Shown one piece after another: positions 1 to 10,512 of a stretch of 64,000 nt of DNA. The stretch comes from Ganoderma boninense (lineage: Eukaryota; Basidiomycota; Agaricomycetes; Polyporales; Polyporaceae), in NCBI GenBank assembly GCA_002900995.3, contig CM035310.1, positions 2,096,138 through 2,160,137 of the forward strand, read 5' to 3'. The notes under the pieces were generated by a model, which was given only the letters and a program-made list of their open reading frames with translations, had not been told where the DNA came from and ran no database searches. The position numbers were made by a program, and so were the translations under genes. How positions within the stretch are numbered: position 1 is the first letter of the stretch; every line of letters begins with the position of its first letter.

Positions 1-679
1 CTTGTCGTTCGTCCGCGCGGCGCGTCATTCCAGGTCGCTCAGTCAATCAGAGACCTCAAACAGCAGTACAGCGAGAGAAGAGTCGAAGACCAAGGGGGAC
101 ACGGGGCGTTTGAAGGTGAGGACAGTTAATTCCTAGCTTGTGGCGACTGTGACTGACACGTCTGAACTTTGTCGCGCATCGTAGGCGATTCTGCGTCAAG
201 GCCTCGTATTTTACGACTTTCATCCATCACGAAATCTAGACGGGTCAAGTGTCGTGGTCGTCAACTAGAGCTCAACATTTACAATATCTTTCCGCTCGTC
301 TTACCTCCGAACGTTGGACTCGTGTAACTCAGTTGGTCTTCATTGCATCCAATGATCATCTTGGATGTAGTAACCATGGGAATTCTCGTTGCTCCCGAGC
401 AAATGGATGCAATAGGACCGACTGCCGCATATTTCAATCTGGTAATATCTTGATACCCGCCTCCTCTATTCCTCACGCCACTGACAAGTTCGCATCCTCA
501 TCAGTGTACGCTGTCCAAAATTGCTGCGCATTGCAGCACCGAGAGCATACATAACGACTTCGCGGTAAGCTGTGAGCTACCTAAGCCCTTCGGTTCTCCT
601 TCTTGCCAGCATTCTTCCCTTCTCAGAGCTTGCGGGCAGCTCATCATCACTTTCGGCAACTATTGTTATCTTCTTCAGC
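1..679. other. No supported gene
   Basis: Short open frames occur on both strands (for example 249-554), but none shows a recognisable domain, signal peptide or convincing exon structure. The stretch may hold the 5' flank of the secreted-protein gene that starts at 680. A gene truncated by the window edge cannot be excluded. Confidence 0.4.
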
Positions 680-1458
680 ATGTTTTTCAAGCCTTCTGCC
701 GTATTTCTGCTGCTCTCCGCCTTGAGCCACTATTGTCAGTCCCCTTCATTGTCTCTTATGAACGGACTCCATTACTGACACCGCGTAACAGATGTTTCGG
801 GGGCAGTGGTCTCGCTCCTTGTCCCTCTGGCAGATGGCGATGAAGCCATCACTGCCCAGTTTCTCGGAACCGATGCAGCGGGGCATACGTCATGGTCGCT
901 CGGGCCTGGGGCCCCGAGCGGCGCATTCACCGACACTGAACTCATCGCCGGTACGTCTAGCCCCAACGATGCTCTAAATTCCCATCCTCAGTCCTCAATG
1001 CGGCTTTCACAGTCACGCTCGTCGCGGGTGCCACGGATGTGCATGAAGTCGGCGGATTGAGCACCGTGTTGCAGGGGGTGACAGTGACCCTCGCCGCCTC
1101 AGCAGCGTGCGCCGTCGCGACCGGCGCCAATGGTTCTCCCGTCTCTGCGGCGTGCTCTGCGTCCGGTGAGGCCGTCGGGGCCGTCTCTGGAACCTCGAAT
1201 ACGATCGTCGTCACGACCGCGTTCGCCTCCCAGGTCTCCCTGATCGCCGTCCAGGTCGCTGACAGTGGGTCTGGCGCTGTGCCAACTGCTGTGTCGACCT
1301 TGGGTAGCGGAACGGCGACCACCTCCGCAGGCGGATCTGTCTCCACCTCTGCCAGTGGAACTTCCGCTTCTTCCAGTGGCGCCGGCAGCGCGCCGGCTTC
1401 GACCCCACGGGATAGTGCCTACCCCGGGCTGGGAGACGACCTTCATCTTATTAAATGA
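680..1458 (+). CDS. Small secreted Ser/Thr-rich protein, GPI-anchored type
   Basis: Exons 680-734, 792-950 and 992-1458 join in frame across two GT-AG introns of 57 and 41 nt. The first exon starts with a short hydrophobic signal peptide (MFFKPSAVFLLLSALSHY). The middle is a Val/Thr/Ala-rich beta-type region, and the C-terminal 50 or so residues are a Ser/Thr/Gly-rich linker of the kind found in fungal GPI-anchored wall proteins. The expected hydrophobic GPI tail is not in this frame, because the frame stops at 1458. A suitable tail (about NERVGWSIVGAAGLVLAGIV, then stop) lies in another frame at 1544-1618, just past a local duplication, so the annotated end may be wrong or the gene may be frame-shifted. 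The function is unknown. The secretion call is an inference from composition. Confidence 0.6.
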
Positions 1459-1600
1459 CCAAGAACGCGGCTGGAAGTTCGCTTGAATGAGAGGGACTTG
1501 GCTGAAGAGCATTGTGGGCCGCGCTCCCGAACGCTCAACCAAGAACGCGGCTGCGAATGAGAGGGTTGGCTGGAGCATTGTGGGAGCAGCGGGCCTTGTT
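1459..1600. repeat. Imperfect 80-bp-spaced tandem duplication
   Basis: A segment beginning CCAAGAACGCGGCTG occurs at 1459 and again at 1539. Similarity continues for about 60 bp (GAATGAGAGGG, TTGGCTG and AGCATTGTGGG are shared in order), with small insertions in the first copy. The second copy encodes the GPI-tail-like peptide missing from the preceding gene. Confidence 0.7.
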
Positions 1601-1896
1601 CTCGCCGGGATTGTCTGAGACCGAAAGGCATGGAAATCGCCAGTCCGAGTAATTAAGGACCTGATCTTGTACTGCTCCCTGCATTTTACAGAGCCCTTTT
1701 GACTTAGGGGCGCTTGTGAGCGGAAACTTCCGCGTGCCTGGTGTCAAAGCAAAGGAGCGCAAATTCTGAGGACAGTTCAAATACCCGCACAAGAGTCGAT
1801 GACGCGTCATCTTCTGGCGTACTTATGCTGACGTGGACCAATGCCCCACAATTATGGTGAGCACCTTGGCTTGCTCTTGCGTCTGTTCTGGTCCTC

Positions 1897-3766
1897 ATGT
1901 TAGCGCAATCTGCAGACCATCCTATAGTCAACGCAATCGCGGCACCGGGCTCGAGTGGCCAACGGCTCGCTACCAACACTCCCCCTCCCGGTATCAGCCT
2001 GTGCGAGGACGTCCTCTTCATAATCTTCGATCAATTTGATACCTCCGACGCTGCAAGTCGGGCCGATTGCGCTCATTGCGCCCGAGTATGCCATCTATGG
2101 TCGGAGCCTGCTCTACGAGCTCTCTGGAAGTCGCTCAAGTCCGGGCTTCTTCCACTTTACTGGATCCTGCTTCCTGAACCTACGAGTGCATTGATGAAGC
2201 AGCGCCATTCCGCGGGCAAAGGATTCCTAGATACCTTTGTCCCAACGTCTGGCTTTGTGCTACCCCAAGAGAGGACCGAGCTCAGCGAATACTTCCACAA
2301 GGTCAGAAGCTCTTCCGTGTGTCCACGGTATGCTCCCAGGACTGATGATCAGACTACCCGGGGCTTTTTGTTGCTAGATATTGCACCAGCTTCCTTCTGT
2401 CGACTTGGCCACGTGGAAACGGTTTCTTCGATACTCGTCGTATGTCCAACGCCTTGATCATTGGCAGGGCTTCGACCATGAACAACCACTTCTCCATGCC
2501 CTGATGGTACGGAATGACCAAAAGACCTTCCTTCCTAACCTTCGTTCGTTGACCTGGGTGGAGACCCCTGACTACGACGGAATACTCGCTCTTCTGGCTC
2601 CGCCTTCCCTGGCGTGGCTTGAGCTCCGCGTACAAGCCAACGCTCTTTCCGGACAGGTCGAGAAAGCCATATATGCCCTCTCTGTGAATGCACCCTTCCT
2701 TTCACATCTGCGAATGCACAGCGATAACCCCGGCTTCCAACCACCCATGTTGGGATTTCAGCGTCTTAGGTCTCTCATCATACACAACAGTGTGACTCGC
2801 CCTGACCTGACGTCGCTCACTCCAAGCTGCCGACAAACGCTGCGGGACCTCCGCTATTCCCCAGAAGGCTTCGCAGTTTCGCCAGACGATACAACGGACT
2901 GCCTTGCCCTCCCCAGCCTCCGATCTCTCCAACTCTTCGGCCCGCCCACCGACCGCATGTGCGCATTCATTACCTATCTGCATGCCTCGGATCTTAGTTC
3001 GTTGGACCTCGAGCTGCGGGACCACACCGGGCAGCCTTCCAGCCTCCCTGCCCAGACCGCGCTCTTCCGCGCCGTCTCCGAAGCGTCGTTCGCCCCAGCC
3101 ATGCGCCACCTCGCCCTCACGGTCCAGACGAAGGCCAACCTTGGCACCGACCCTACCGCTGCCGGCGACGCGGGGGTCATGAGCGCGATGCGCCCCCTCT
3201 TCTCCCTCTCGGCGCTCCGCGTCCTGACCGTCGTGTACTTCTGCGGCGACGCGACGCTCGGCACGGATGCGGACATGCTGGCCGCGGCGACGGCGTGGAG
3301 GGACATGGAGCACCTCAGCCTCGACTTCCCGTTCTCCGACGTGTACGACCAGGGCGGCTTCCCCAGCCTGGCCTCCCTCGCGCACATCGCCGCACACTGT
3401 CCTCGCCTCACCTGGCTCCGCATCCCGCTCGCCGTGCTCGACCCACCTCCCGAGCCTGAGACGACTGTGGCCGATCTCGGACACGGACAGCACGGCGAGG
3501 GCACGGCGGTGCTACCGCGCGCATCTTCGCATCCGCTGCGGACGCTCGAAGTGCAGGTTCGGCAGTGGGGTAATGGGATGGAGCCCGAGATGGTCGCGCG
3601 GCGGATTGACGGGCTCTTCCCGAGCCTAGAGAGAGACGGACTTCGTTTCCGCTACCCTATTCGGCCCCGGATCGCGCCGAGGCGTTACCAGGCGCGGTGG
3701 GACTCCATGATAGCGGCTTGGAAGGACTTGAGGGCGGCGCGGGAAGTAGATGTGCGGGATGCTTGA
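1897..3766 (+). CDS. F-box/LRR-like protein
   Basis: Exons are 1897-2301 and 2378-3766, joined through a 76-nt phase-0 intron, giving about 597 aa. An F-box-like segment lies near residues 30-75 (LCEDVLFIIFDQFD, then CARVCHLWSEPALRALW). It is followed by irregular leucine-rich segments (LPNLRSLTWVE, LRSLQLFGPP, LSALRVLTVVYF). This is the usual layout of the large basidiomycete F-box family, whose members are thought to be substrate adaptors of SCF ubiquitin ligases. The target is unknown. The gene is intact and shares a WVE/WIES motif after the LRSLTW segment with the other F-box genes in this window, so they are paralogues. Met1 is the first Met in the exon; a start slightly upstream is not excluded. 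Confidence 0.8.
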
Positions 3767-4325
3767 CGTTGGTTGGCTATGAGTCGCCTGGATGAACTGA
3801 GAAGACAGAACAGAACAATCATGTATTGATACAAGCATTGGACGGTATACGCTTGACATGCTACTGAATTCGTACTGGAGCCGAATATCACCCGTTTCGC
3901 ATATCAATTCGATGAGGCAAGCTGAGAAGCAAAGGGGTCGTTTACTGACTGAGGTGTACGGTGCCACCCTGTGCGAGTGTGGGCTGGGAGGAGTCGGGAC
4001 GTTCAGGCCGACCGATATTTACAGCTGACCCTGAGGTAGACATATGCGGTGAACGATTGGGGGGTATATTTCCCGACATGCGGTTGGAAGGTCTGTCAGA
4101 ATTCCGTCCGACCTTCGGTACAAGAGAGGCAGAGATGGCAGATATGGGAGGTCTCTGTGAGATTGGGGAGGATCAGGCCATTCACAATCCGACCTTGAAC
4201 CACTACAGCAGCGAGGCGTTAGAAGCGAGAGTTGTGGGGTGTAGTCCTTGTGTCCATGAGACGGGGTTAGCGATCCCGGAGCCAGGATGGACGTGAAAAT
4301 CCTGCACCTTCTGCCTGCTCCAATA
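3767..4325. other. Intergenic, no supported gene
   Basis: This stretch separates the convergent 3' ends of the F-box gene and the UbiA gene. The open frame at 3961-4296 has no recognisable domain. Confidence 0.5.
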
Positions 4326-5357
4326 TCAGGAATGCTTGCGCCGGAAACCTGGACCCAGTCGCATCATGGTATGCGCCTTGTCCGCAAACCACAGCCCTGA
4401 CATCACAATCGTCCAATACACGACCGCCTTGAACGCTGGATGGGCCAATCCGAGGTCCACAAGGGGAGCGAGCACCGCGACAAGCCCTCCAAGAATGTAC
4501 ACGCCAAAAATGCTGAGTCGGCGCTCGATGGAAAAAGCAACCAAACTGGGATCGCATGATTGGGGAGGGAGATGTCAGAGACACAGGCGCATGACAAGGT
4601 GACTATATGCGCTTACTAGCAGCCCGCAGCAAAAGCGGTGGCGACCCTTGGACCAAACACGGTCGCGATGGTCTTCTGTCCTACGGAGGCATCCACATCC
4701 ACATCGACGACCGCCCCGAGGGCGTGGACGCCTGCAGTGCAAAGGCCCAAGATGTGTCCTTTGAGCCATAGCGCGCGAGAGTCGAGTAGACCGTCCCCAG
4801 CTGTATATCCTGCGAGGTACGCGAGGTCAACGATAGCGCCATTAGACAGGGAGTCGAGCAGGGGATGCTCTTTGAAACGGAGAGGCGGTGCAGAGTACTG
4901 CCAGGCGAGGAGCAGGAGGGCGAGAATCACGAGGACGTTGTGATGGCGCGCAGTAAGCACCGATACAGCGATGATGAGAAAGGTCGCAGCCCATGATGAG
5001 ACGACGACGGCCGCGTGCTGGGTGGGATGGAGGACAGTGCCCTCGAGACCGTCCGCCGTCTTGCGGGGGTTGCGGAGGTCGGACGCATAGTCATACACGT
5101 CATTGACACCAAAGACGACTATGAAGGGGAGAAACGGGGAATCAGGTAGCATTCATTGTAACTGGAACCAAACGAGAGTACCCACCTAGTGCAAGAGGGA
5201 AGGACAGAGAAAGTAACTGCAAGCACGCCCGAGCTTTTCCGAGGAAAGTGAGGCGGCGAGGGGAGTGGATGAGACCGATGGAGTAGAGGATGGGTCCGAA
5301 AGACCATCCGGCCGGCCTGCTAACCTTGATGACTGTTGTCAAAGTGTCTGCATGCAT
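4326..5357 (-). CDS. UbiA-family membrane prenyltransferase
   Basis: Three exons (5357-5186, 5118-4617, 4545-4326) join in frame to give 297 aa. The first aspartate-rich motif of the superfamily is clear (NDVYDYASDLRNPRK, about residue 62). A later VDVDVDASVGQKT segment corresponds to the second Asp-rich loop. The rest is hydrophobic, with about eight probable membrane spans, and the start KVSRPAGWSFGPILYSIGLI resembles the first helix of UbiA enzymes. UbiA enzymes move a prenyl chain onto an aromatic or isoprenoid acceptor. The substrate cannot be read from sequence; homologues act in quinone, heme and terpenoid pathways. No obvious pathway partner lies next door. The Met at 5357 is chosen because it directly precedes the conserved N-terminal helix; a longer frame reaches 5447. 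Confidence 0.8.
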
Positions 5358-6110
5358 TCCATCACCGTCTTGCGCAATGCAGGTCGGAGTCCCTGACAGA
5401 GAGCAGTGAGAGGCACAGCGCACCCTCGCGCCCACCACGGCAGGCACCGGCAGACATTAAAATATTAAAATCCTGTGCTGGGCGCTAAGTCTGCCACCAT
5501 GTCAAGGTTTGATCCTTCCTTTCTCTCAGCACTACCTGTACCCCTCGTGTCCCCGAACCCTCTCAGCTTGGATCAAGATAGAAATGTTGTACTAGAAGCT
5601 TGTATAGTTGACCAGCGCAAGCATCTCAGCTGTTAGGAAACGCCGGTGACCGCCCAGTGATCGTCATCCGTACAATTCCGAACGTTCAGCCTCCTGCGCC
5701 GGTCGTTGGTAATGAGCCTGACCGGCAAGCCCCCCAACCAGTTCGCAGCCGTATCGGGAATCAAAAGAGGGGAAGTCTTGGCTGGGAATCAGGTGGGTGG
5801 TGTCTTTCTGGCGACGCTTGCGGTCAGCTGCAGGCTGATGATGACACGTATGGTATTCTTTGCAGAGCAGCCTGACCAGCGGGGGTGAACCTCGCAGCCT
5901 TCCCAACTAAGATCATACTTTCACAGTCGTCCAGGCTCTTCCAGATTGCTGCCTTCAGCGCCCAGGGAGATGGCGCCGTCACTCCGTATGCTCGACCTAT
6001 GCGGACGCATGTAGCACCAACATGCTCCCTGCTGTTGGCGATGCATTCTTTGTAAGTCCGCATTTCGTTAACCGCGCTGCCATACGGGCACTTGCCAGTG
6101 TGCAAACAGC
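5358..6110. other. Divergent intergenic region
   Basis: This is the 5' flank shared by the UbiA gene (leftward) and the chitinase gene (rightward). An AT-rich run with repeated ATTAAAAT lies at about 5458-5472. Small open frames at 5657-5906 have no recognisable content. Confidence 0.5.
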
Positions 6111-6117
6111 ATAAAAG
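6111..6117 (+). promoter_or_regulatory. TATA-like box of the GH18 gene
   Basis: ATAAAAG lies 135 bp upstream of the chitinase-like start codon, a usual distance for a TATA element plus 5' leader in fungi. Position and composition are the only support. Confidence 0.4.
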
Positions 6118-6245
6118 AGGGGACAGAAGAGCTCGAAGAACCTCAGCTCCCGCTCCTTTACCATCTTTCGCTTTCACATTTCTCAAGTCCGCTAGTCGGC
6201 TTGTTTTCTTCCTTCTTCTCACAACACCCCCTTCGCATCCTGGAG

Positions 6246-7414
6246 ATGTTCACCTTCGCTCGCATGATCACTTCTATCCTTGCCGCTCTGACGCTGGCGT
6301 CCGTGAGCAGCGTCGTTATCGCTGCTCCGGCCCCAGCCGACGGCGATGTCTCTGCGCTGTCTGCACGCGCCGTCGCCCCGAGCTCCCGCTTCGTCATCTA
6401 CTCCGACAACTGGGTCACCGGTGCCCTCCCTGCTGCCTCCGCGCTCAAGGTGCGTATCATGGCTCCGTTCCCTCCTCGATCTGCCTAATGCATCCTGTTC
6501 TCCAGGGATACAACGTCATCGCGCTGTCCTTCCTGACCCTCAGGGGCGCGGTTGACCAGGCCTCCAACTGGGCTTCTCTCCCTGCTGCCCAGAAGACCTC
6601 AAAGAAGAACGAGTACCACAAGGCGGGCATCAAGATCATCGCTTCCGCCTTCGGGTCGACGGACCTGCCCACGACCTCTGGTGCGAACGCCGTGAACACC
6701 GCGAACACCATGGCCAAGTGGGTCAAGAGCAACGGCATTGACGGTATCGACGTCGACTACGAGGACTTGACCGCGATGAACAAGGGCGACGGCAAGGCCG
6801 AGAAGTGGGTCTCGGACTTCACCACCGCCCTCCGCAAGACGCTGCCCAAAGGCCAGTACATCCTCTCGCACGCGCCCCTCGCTCCTTGGCTCGCGCCCAA
6901 CAACCAGTTCAAGGCTGGGGCCTACGTGAAGATCAACAAGAATGTCGGCTCACTCATCGACTGGGTACGCCTTCTCCCTTTTCAGTCATGTTTCGTCCGT
7001 CGCTCAACAACTTCTGACCGTCCCTACAGTACAACGTACAGTTCTACAACCAGGGTATCTACACGACCTGCGAGAGCCTGATCTCCAAGTCGGGTGGCGC
7101 GTTCCCTGGCTCGTCGCTCCTCGAGATCCCCAAGCACGGCATTCCCCTCAGCAAGCTCGTCATCGGCAAGCCCGCGACCGCGGCCGACGCATCCAACGGC
7201 TTCATGACGCCCGCCACGCTCGCGTCATGTGTCAACCAGGCCCACGCCAAGGGCTGGAAGGGCGGCCTCATGGTCTGGCAGGTGCGTCGCTCTCCCCTCC
7301 TCCATCACCCACCCGTACGATTATTGGTGTCTGACGCTCAATTGTTCGCGCCGCACGCAGTACCCCCACGCCGACGCCTCTTGGATCAAGTCGGCGAAGG
7401 GCAAGGCCTTCTAA
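6246..7414 (+). CDS. Secreted GH18 chitinase / endo-beta-N-acetylglucosaminidase-like
   Basis: Four exons (6246-6449, 6506-6964, 7030-7281, 7361-7414) join in frame to give 322 aa. The N-terminus is a signal peptide (about MFTFARMITSILAALTLASV) followed by an Ala/Pro-rich propeptide-like stretch. The GH18 catalytic signature DGIDVDYE is at about residues 147-154, with the last Glu as the expected proton donor. The conserved strands around it (IKIIASAFG, YILSHAPLAPW, VQFYNQG, GLMVWQ) are all present. At this length the protein is a single catalytic domain without a chitin-binding module, which fits the small fungal GH18 group that cleaves chitin or N-glycan cores. It is probably secreted. No break is visible. 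Confidence 0.9.
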
Positions 7415-8533
7415 GCTGGCTGTTGTCGGTCGAGGCTGTCGGCGCTGCGCGCTCGTACACCAGATGACATCGTCCCATTCCCGTTTACCGGGGTGGCAAG
7501 GATTCACGACCATCATGATCATACATACCCGGAGACGAACTTCTCTATACCACTACTTTAGCTTCGATTTCGATAATGTGTTGCGATCGTAGTAATGGAT
7601 TTTCCTCGGGACCGAAACATTCCTGTGTGCGCGGTGGCAATACACTGCTGAAGGGCCAAGAGATGTTAGATAAAAGTAGCTTGTCGCAGTCCACCTCGGT
7701 GTGCTGCATTAGCACTACATCCTTCTTGAGGCTTGAGCCGCTCACAAGTATCAGCGTTGGTGTAGGCAGGGGGTGGCGGTGCAGCGCCACATTCATAAGA
7801 CGACCAAACATTGATCTGGAAGCGCGCGACCGAGCAAATCCTTATCCACCAGGAACTATCAAGTACTGATCAATATGACAGAGCCAAGTTCGCCTTCCTA
7901 CTTATTACTCATTGCTGGCAATTGCTAACAGGTCTAGAGACCAGGGTCACTTCTAAGAATACATGTGCTGGAGAGTCTGACTAGATCCCGGTCCACAATC
8001 ACTCACATGGAGTCGTAATCACCTCGTTCTTCGCAACATCCATCTCCTTCGACGTCCCACACCCAGTATTTGCAATATCTCTGAGTTCATTCCTGCCTCT
8101 CTCGCACGTTTGCACTTCCTCTCCCAAGTTGAGCTCATCTCCGCCTACATCCCCCTCGACCCAGAAGACACCGCCTTCATCGCCTTTCCTTCAACTTGTC
8201 TTCTACTCAATGGGCAAGCTATGCACGAGACGCGGATGGTCCCAGGGTCACGGAGCAATCTGCCAGCGCGCACCCCAAGGCGGTGTAAACAAAGTCATCA
8301 AATCACAAACCGTCCGAGTCCGACACGTTCCAAATCCGTCCAACAACTCGGCGGGCGGCGTGCCCCACGCGGCAGATGGTAACGACGTCGACGACAAATC
8401 CGTCGGGCAGTATAACCGACTGTAGAGTAACTGTGGGCCTTTAGAGGCTTGAGTTTCCATCATTTCTTTCCACCCTGCAGTCCCTGCCTCGGGCCCGCCC
8501 CCACATCCGGGACCTCAGCTTGACTACACCGAC
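7415..8533. other. Intergenic, no supported gene
   Basis: Open frames at 7545-7869 and 8110-8425 lack recognisable domains or plausible exon partners. The stretch probably holds the chitinase terminator and the 5' leader of the next membrane-protein gene. Confidence 0.45.
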
Positions 8534-10149
8534 ATGGTGAATCTGGACATTCGCGCAGTCGAGGTCAACCCAATTGCGATGAACATTACCAGTTTTTTCG
8601 CAGCCCAGGAACCTGTGTTCGCCTTACAGTTCTCGCTCTCGGGCTTGCTTTTCGGTGCGCCCCATGACGTTTCTCGCTGTATTGCATCCCAGCGTGCTCA
8701 AAGTTGTCTTCGGAGCGTAGGCGTCTTGACGACGCTGAACCGCTTTATCTATATGGCTTCTTCTGTGAGTGTTCAGAATTGCTTCTTCTCTTCGTACTGC
8801 TCAGAAGTTGTACTCAATTCCATGGTGCGCAGCCGGCGAACAAGGGGCCCCGTATGGTACTGGTCGATCCGAATACCTCTCGCGGGCACCATTCTCTTAT
8901 ACCTGTCCACGAGCGTGTACATGGCCGCTTTCGCGTGGAACAGGCAAAGCGCGATTCGCATCGTTGCAGAGGCCACCGACGGCCTCTTCTCGAGTACATA
9001 CGACGGGAAGGGCCACGCCGCCTACTCGGAGGCGGTCCTCAAACAGTCCTGGATGGCGACGGTCGCTCTCGGAGCCAATGTGAGCGCGGCGCGCATCAGT
9101 GCGGCCGGAGTTGAAATTCTAATTCTTACTTGCTTACTTACGCTATGACTTGATCTCGGCAGATCGTGCTCGGAGACGCCATCGTATGGTGGCGCGCGTG
9201 CCTCATTTGGCGACACAAAGTTGTCTACTGGACAGGACCGATCCTGGTTGCCCTCACCCTAGGTACGCACAGTGTGCCTCTCCTCGCTTCACTAGTAAGT
9301 ACACTCAACGGTATTTCGCTCCCAGGTCTGGCAATTATAGGGACCTGGCTAAATCACCCAGGCACCTTGACGGCCATCTACTTTATTTTCGGGGCAGATG
9401 GATTCAGCACTGCCGGTGCAGCACTGTCTCTGGCCACCAATTTGACCGCCACCGCGTTGATTGCATACAAAGCCTGGTGGTTATCGTCATCGGTACCCTC
9501 CGCTCCACACATAATTAATGGCATGCATGTAGGTTCCACAGGCGTCGCCTAAGAAGATACTTGGGGGCAGACTCGGCCCAGACGCGGGTCCTGAAAGTCC
9601 TCGCTTTGCTTGTAGAATCGGGCAGCGTATACTCCACTATCCTCGTGAGCGGCACCTTGATACCCTCTCTGACATGAAAAGGAGTTGCTGACACATTCAT
9701 AGGTCCTGGTCCTAGTACTCCAGCCACAAGAGCACGCAACGACGTCCGATCCCGGCATCTATTTTCTGTACGGGTGTCTGGTACCCATCGTGGTAAGCAA
9801 CACTCCACACCGTTTGCGTCAGGCTCCAAGGCTGACATCCGGCTTCCAGGCTATATACCCGACTGTGATCATCGTACTTACCGCAGGTAATTCTTCGCCG
9901 CTTGAGCGCGGCTTGTCACAGGTCAGTGCCGCTGAGTATGGGCCGCGGCCTGATCATTGGAAGGGCCGTGTCCAATCGACGGCCGTCAGCCTGCACCGCT
10001 GTAGGATCTGCAGCTACGAGGAGACCCAGGTGACGCGGGACTCCATCAGTCAATGGGAGGCGGCGTACGAAGAGAGGGAGAAAATACAACCCCCGCTCGC
10101 TGTTGCGAAACCACATTCAGATTCGAACTCTATTCTTGACATAGTATAA
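8534..10149 (+). CDS. Multi-pass fungal membrane protein
   Basis: The 3' part is well supported. Exons end or begin at 9079/9163, 9262/9326, 9476/9533, 9644/9703 and 9792/9850, and all joins keep frame. They encode the pattern of a fungus-specific family with about seven membrane helices: NIVLGDAIVWWRACLIW, LATNLTATALIAYKAW, then RRYLGADSAQT, LALLVESGSVY and IYPTVIIVLTAG. The C-terminal tail is hydrophilic. The 5' part (8534-9079) is open as one exon and includes a probable first helix and LLYLSTSVYMAAFAWN. However, the region 8650-8850 is unusually non-hydrophobic for this family and holds possible intron borders that break frame, so the N-terminal model is doubtful. The function is unknown; such proteins are plasma-membrane receptor-like in topology only. 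Confidence 0.6.
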
Positions 10150-10512
10150 TATATCTTACGAAGGCAGACTCGCGTGGAGGCAACCGGAGGACTGCTCTAT
10201 TCTGTCTATAAGCCCTACCTTCAAGAAGTTGCAGACACCTTCAATGAAGCGCTGAAGAGGCTGCAAGTGTTTCCCCTACGGCCGTAGCAGCTATGTCGCT
10301 CGACTGGAGGACACCCTTGAATCGAAAATACTATGCTACAATACACTAAGTAAGCCGCCTCAAGTCTGTCCACGAAACTATACTGTACAAAGTGTCCAAG
10401 TCTCAGTGTCCGATCTCATGCCTCTGTTGCATCTACGAGCGTCCGAGAAATAATGATACGGATAATGTCCCAGCGGTCAGCGAGAGACGAGGCGCATACA
10501 CCCTTGCGCACC
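10150..10512. other. Convergent intergenic gap
   Basis: Downstream of both the membrane-protein gene and DUF6533 gene A. I see no feature. Confidence 0.5.

Noticed and set aside
3961..4296. 111-codon plus-strand frame
   Set aside because: No recognisable motif; lies in the gap between two convergent genes.
8655..8692. 38-nt intron in the 8.5-10.1 kb membrane-protein gene
   Set aside because: It has GT and AG borders, but removal puts the next part in a frame without hydrophobic helices.
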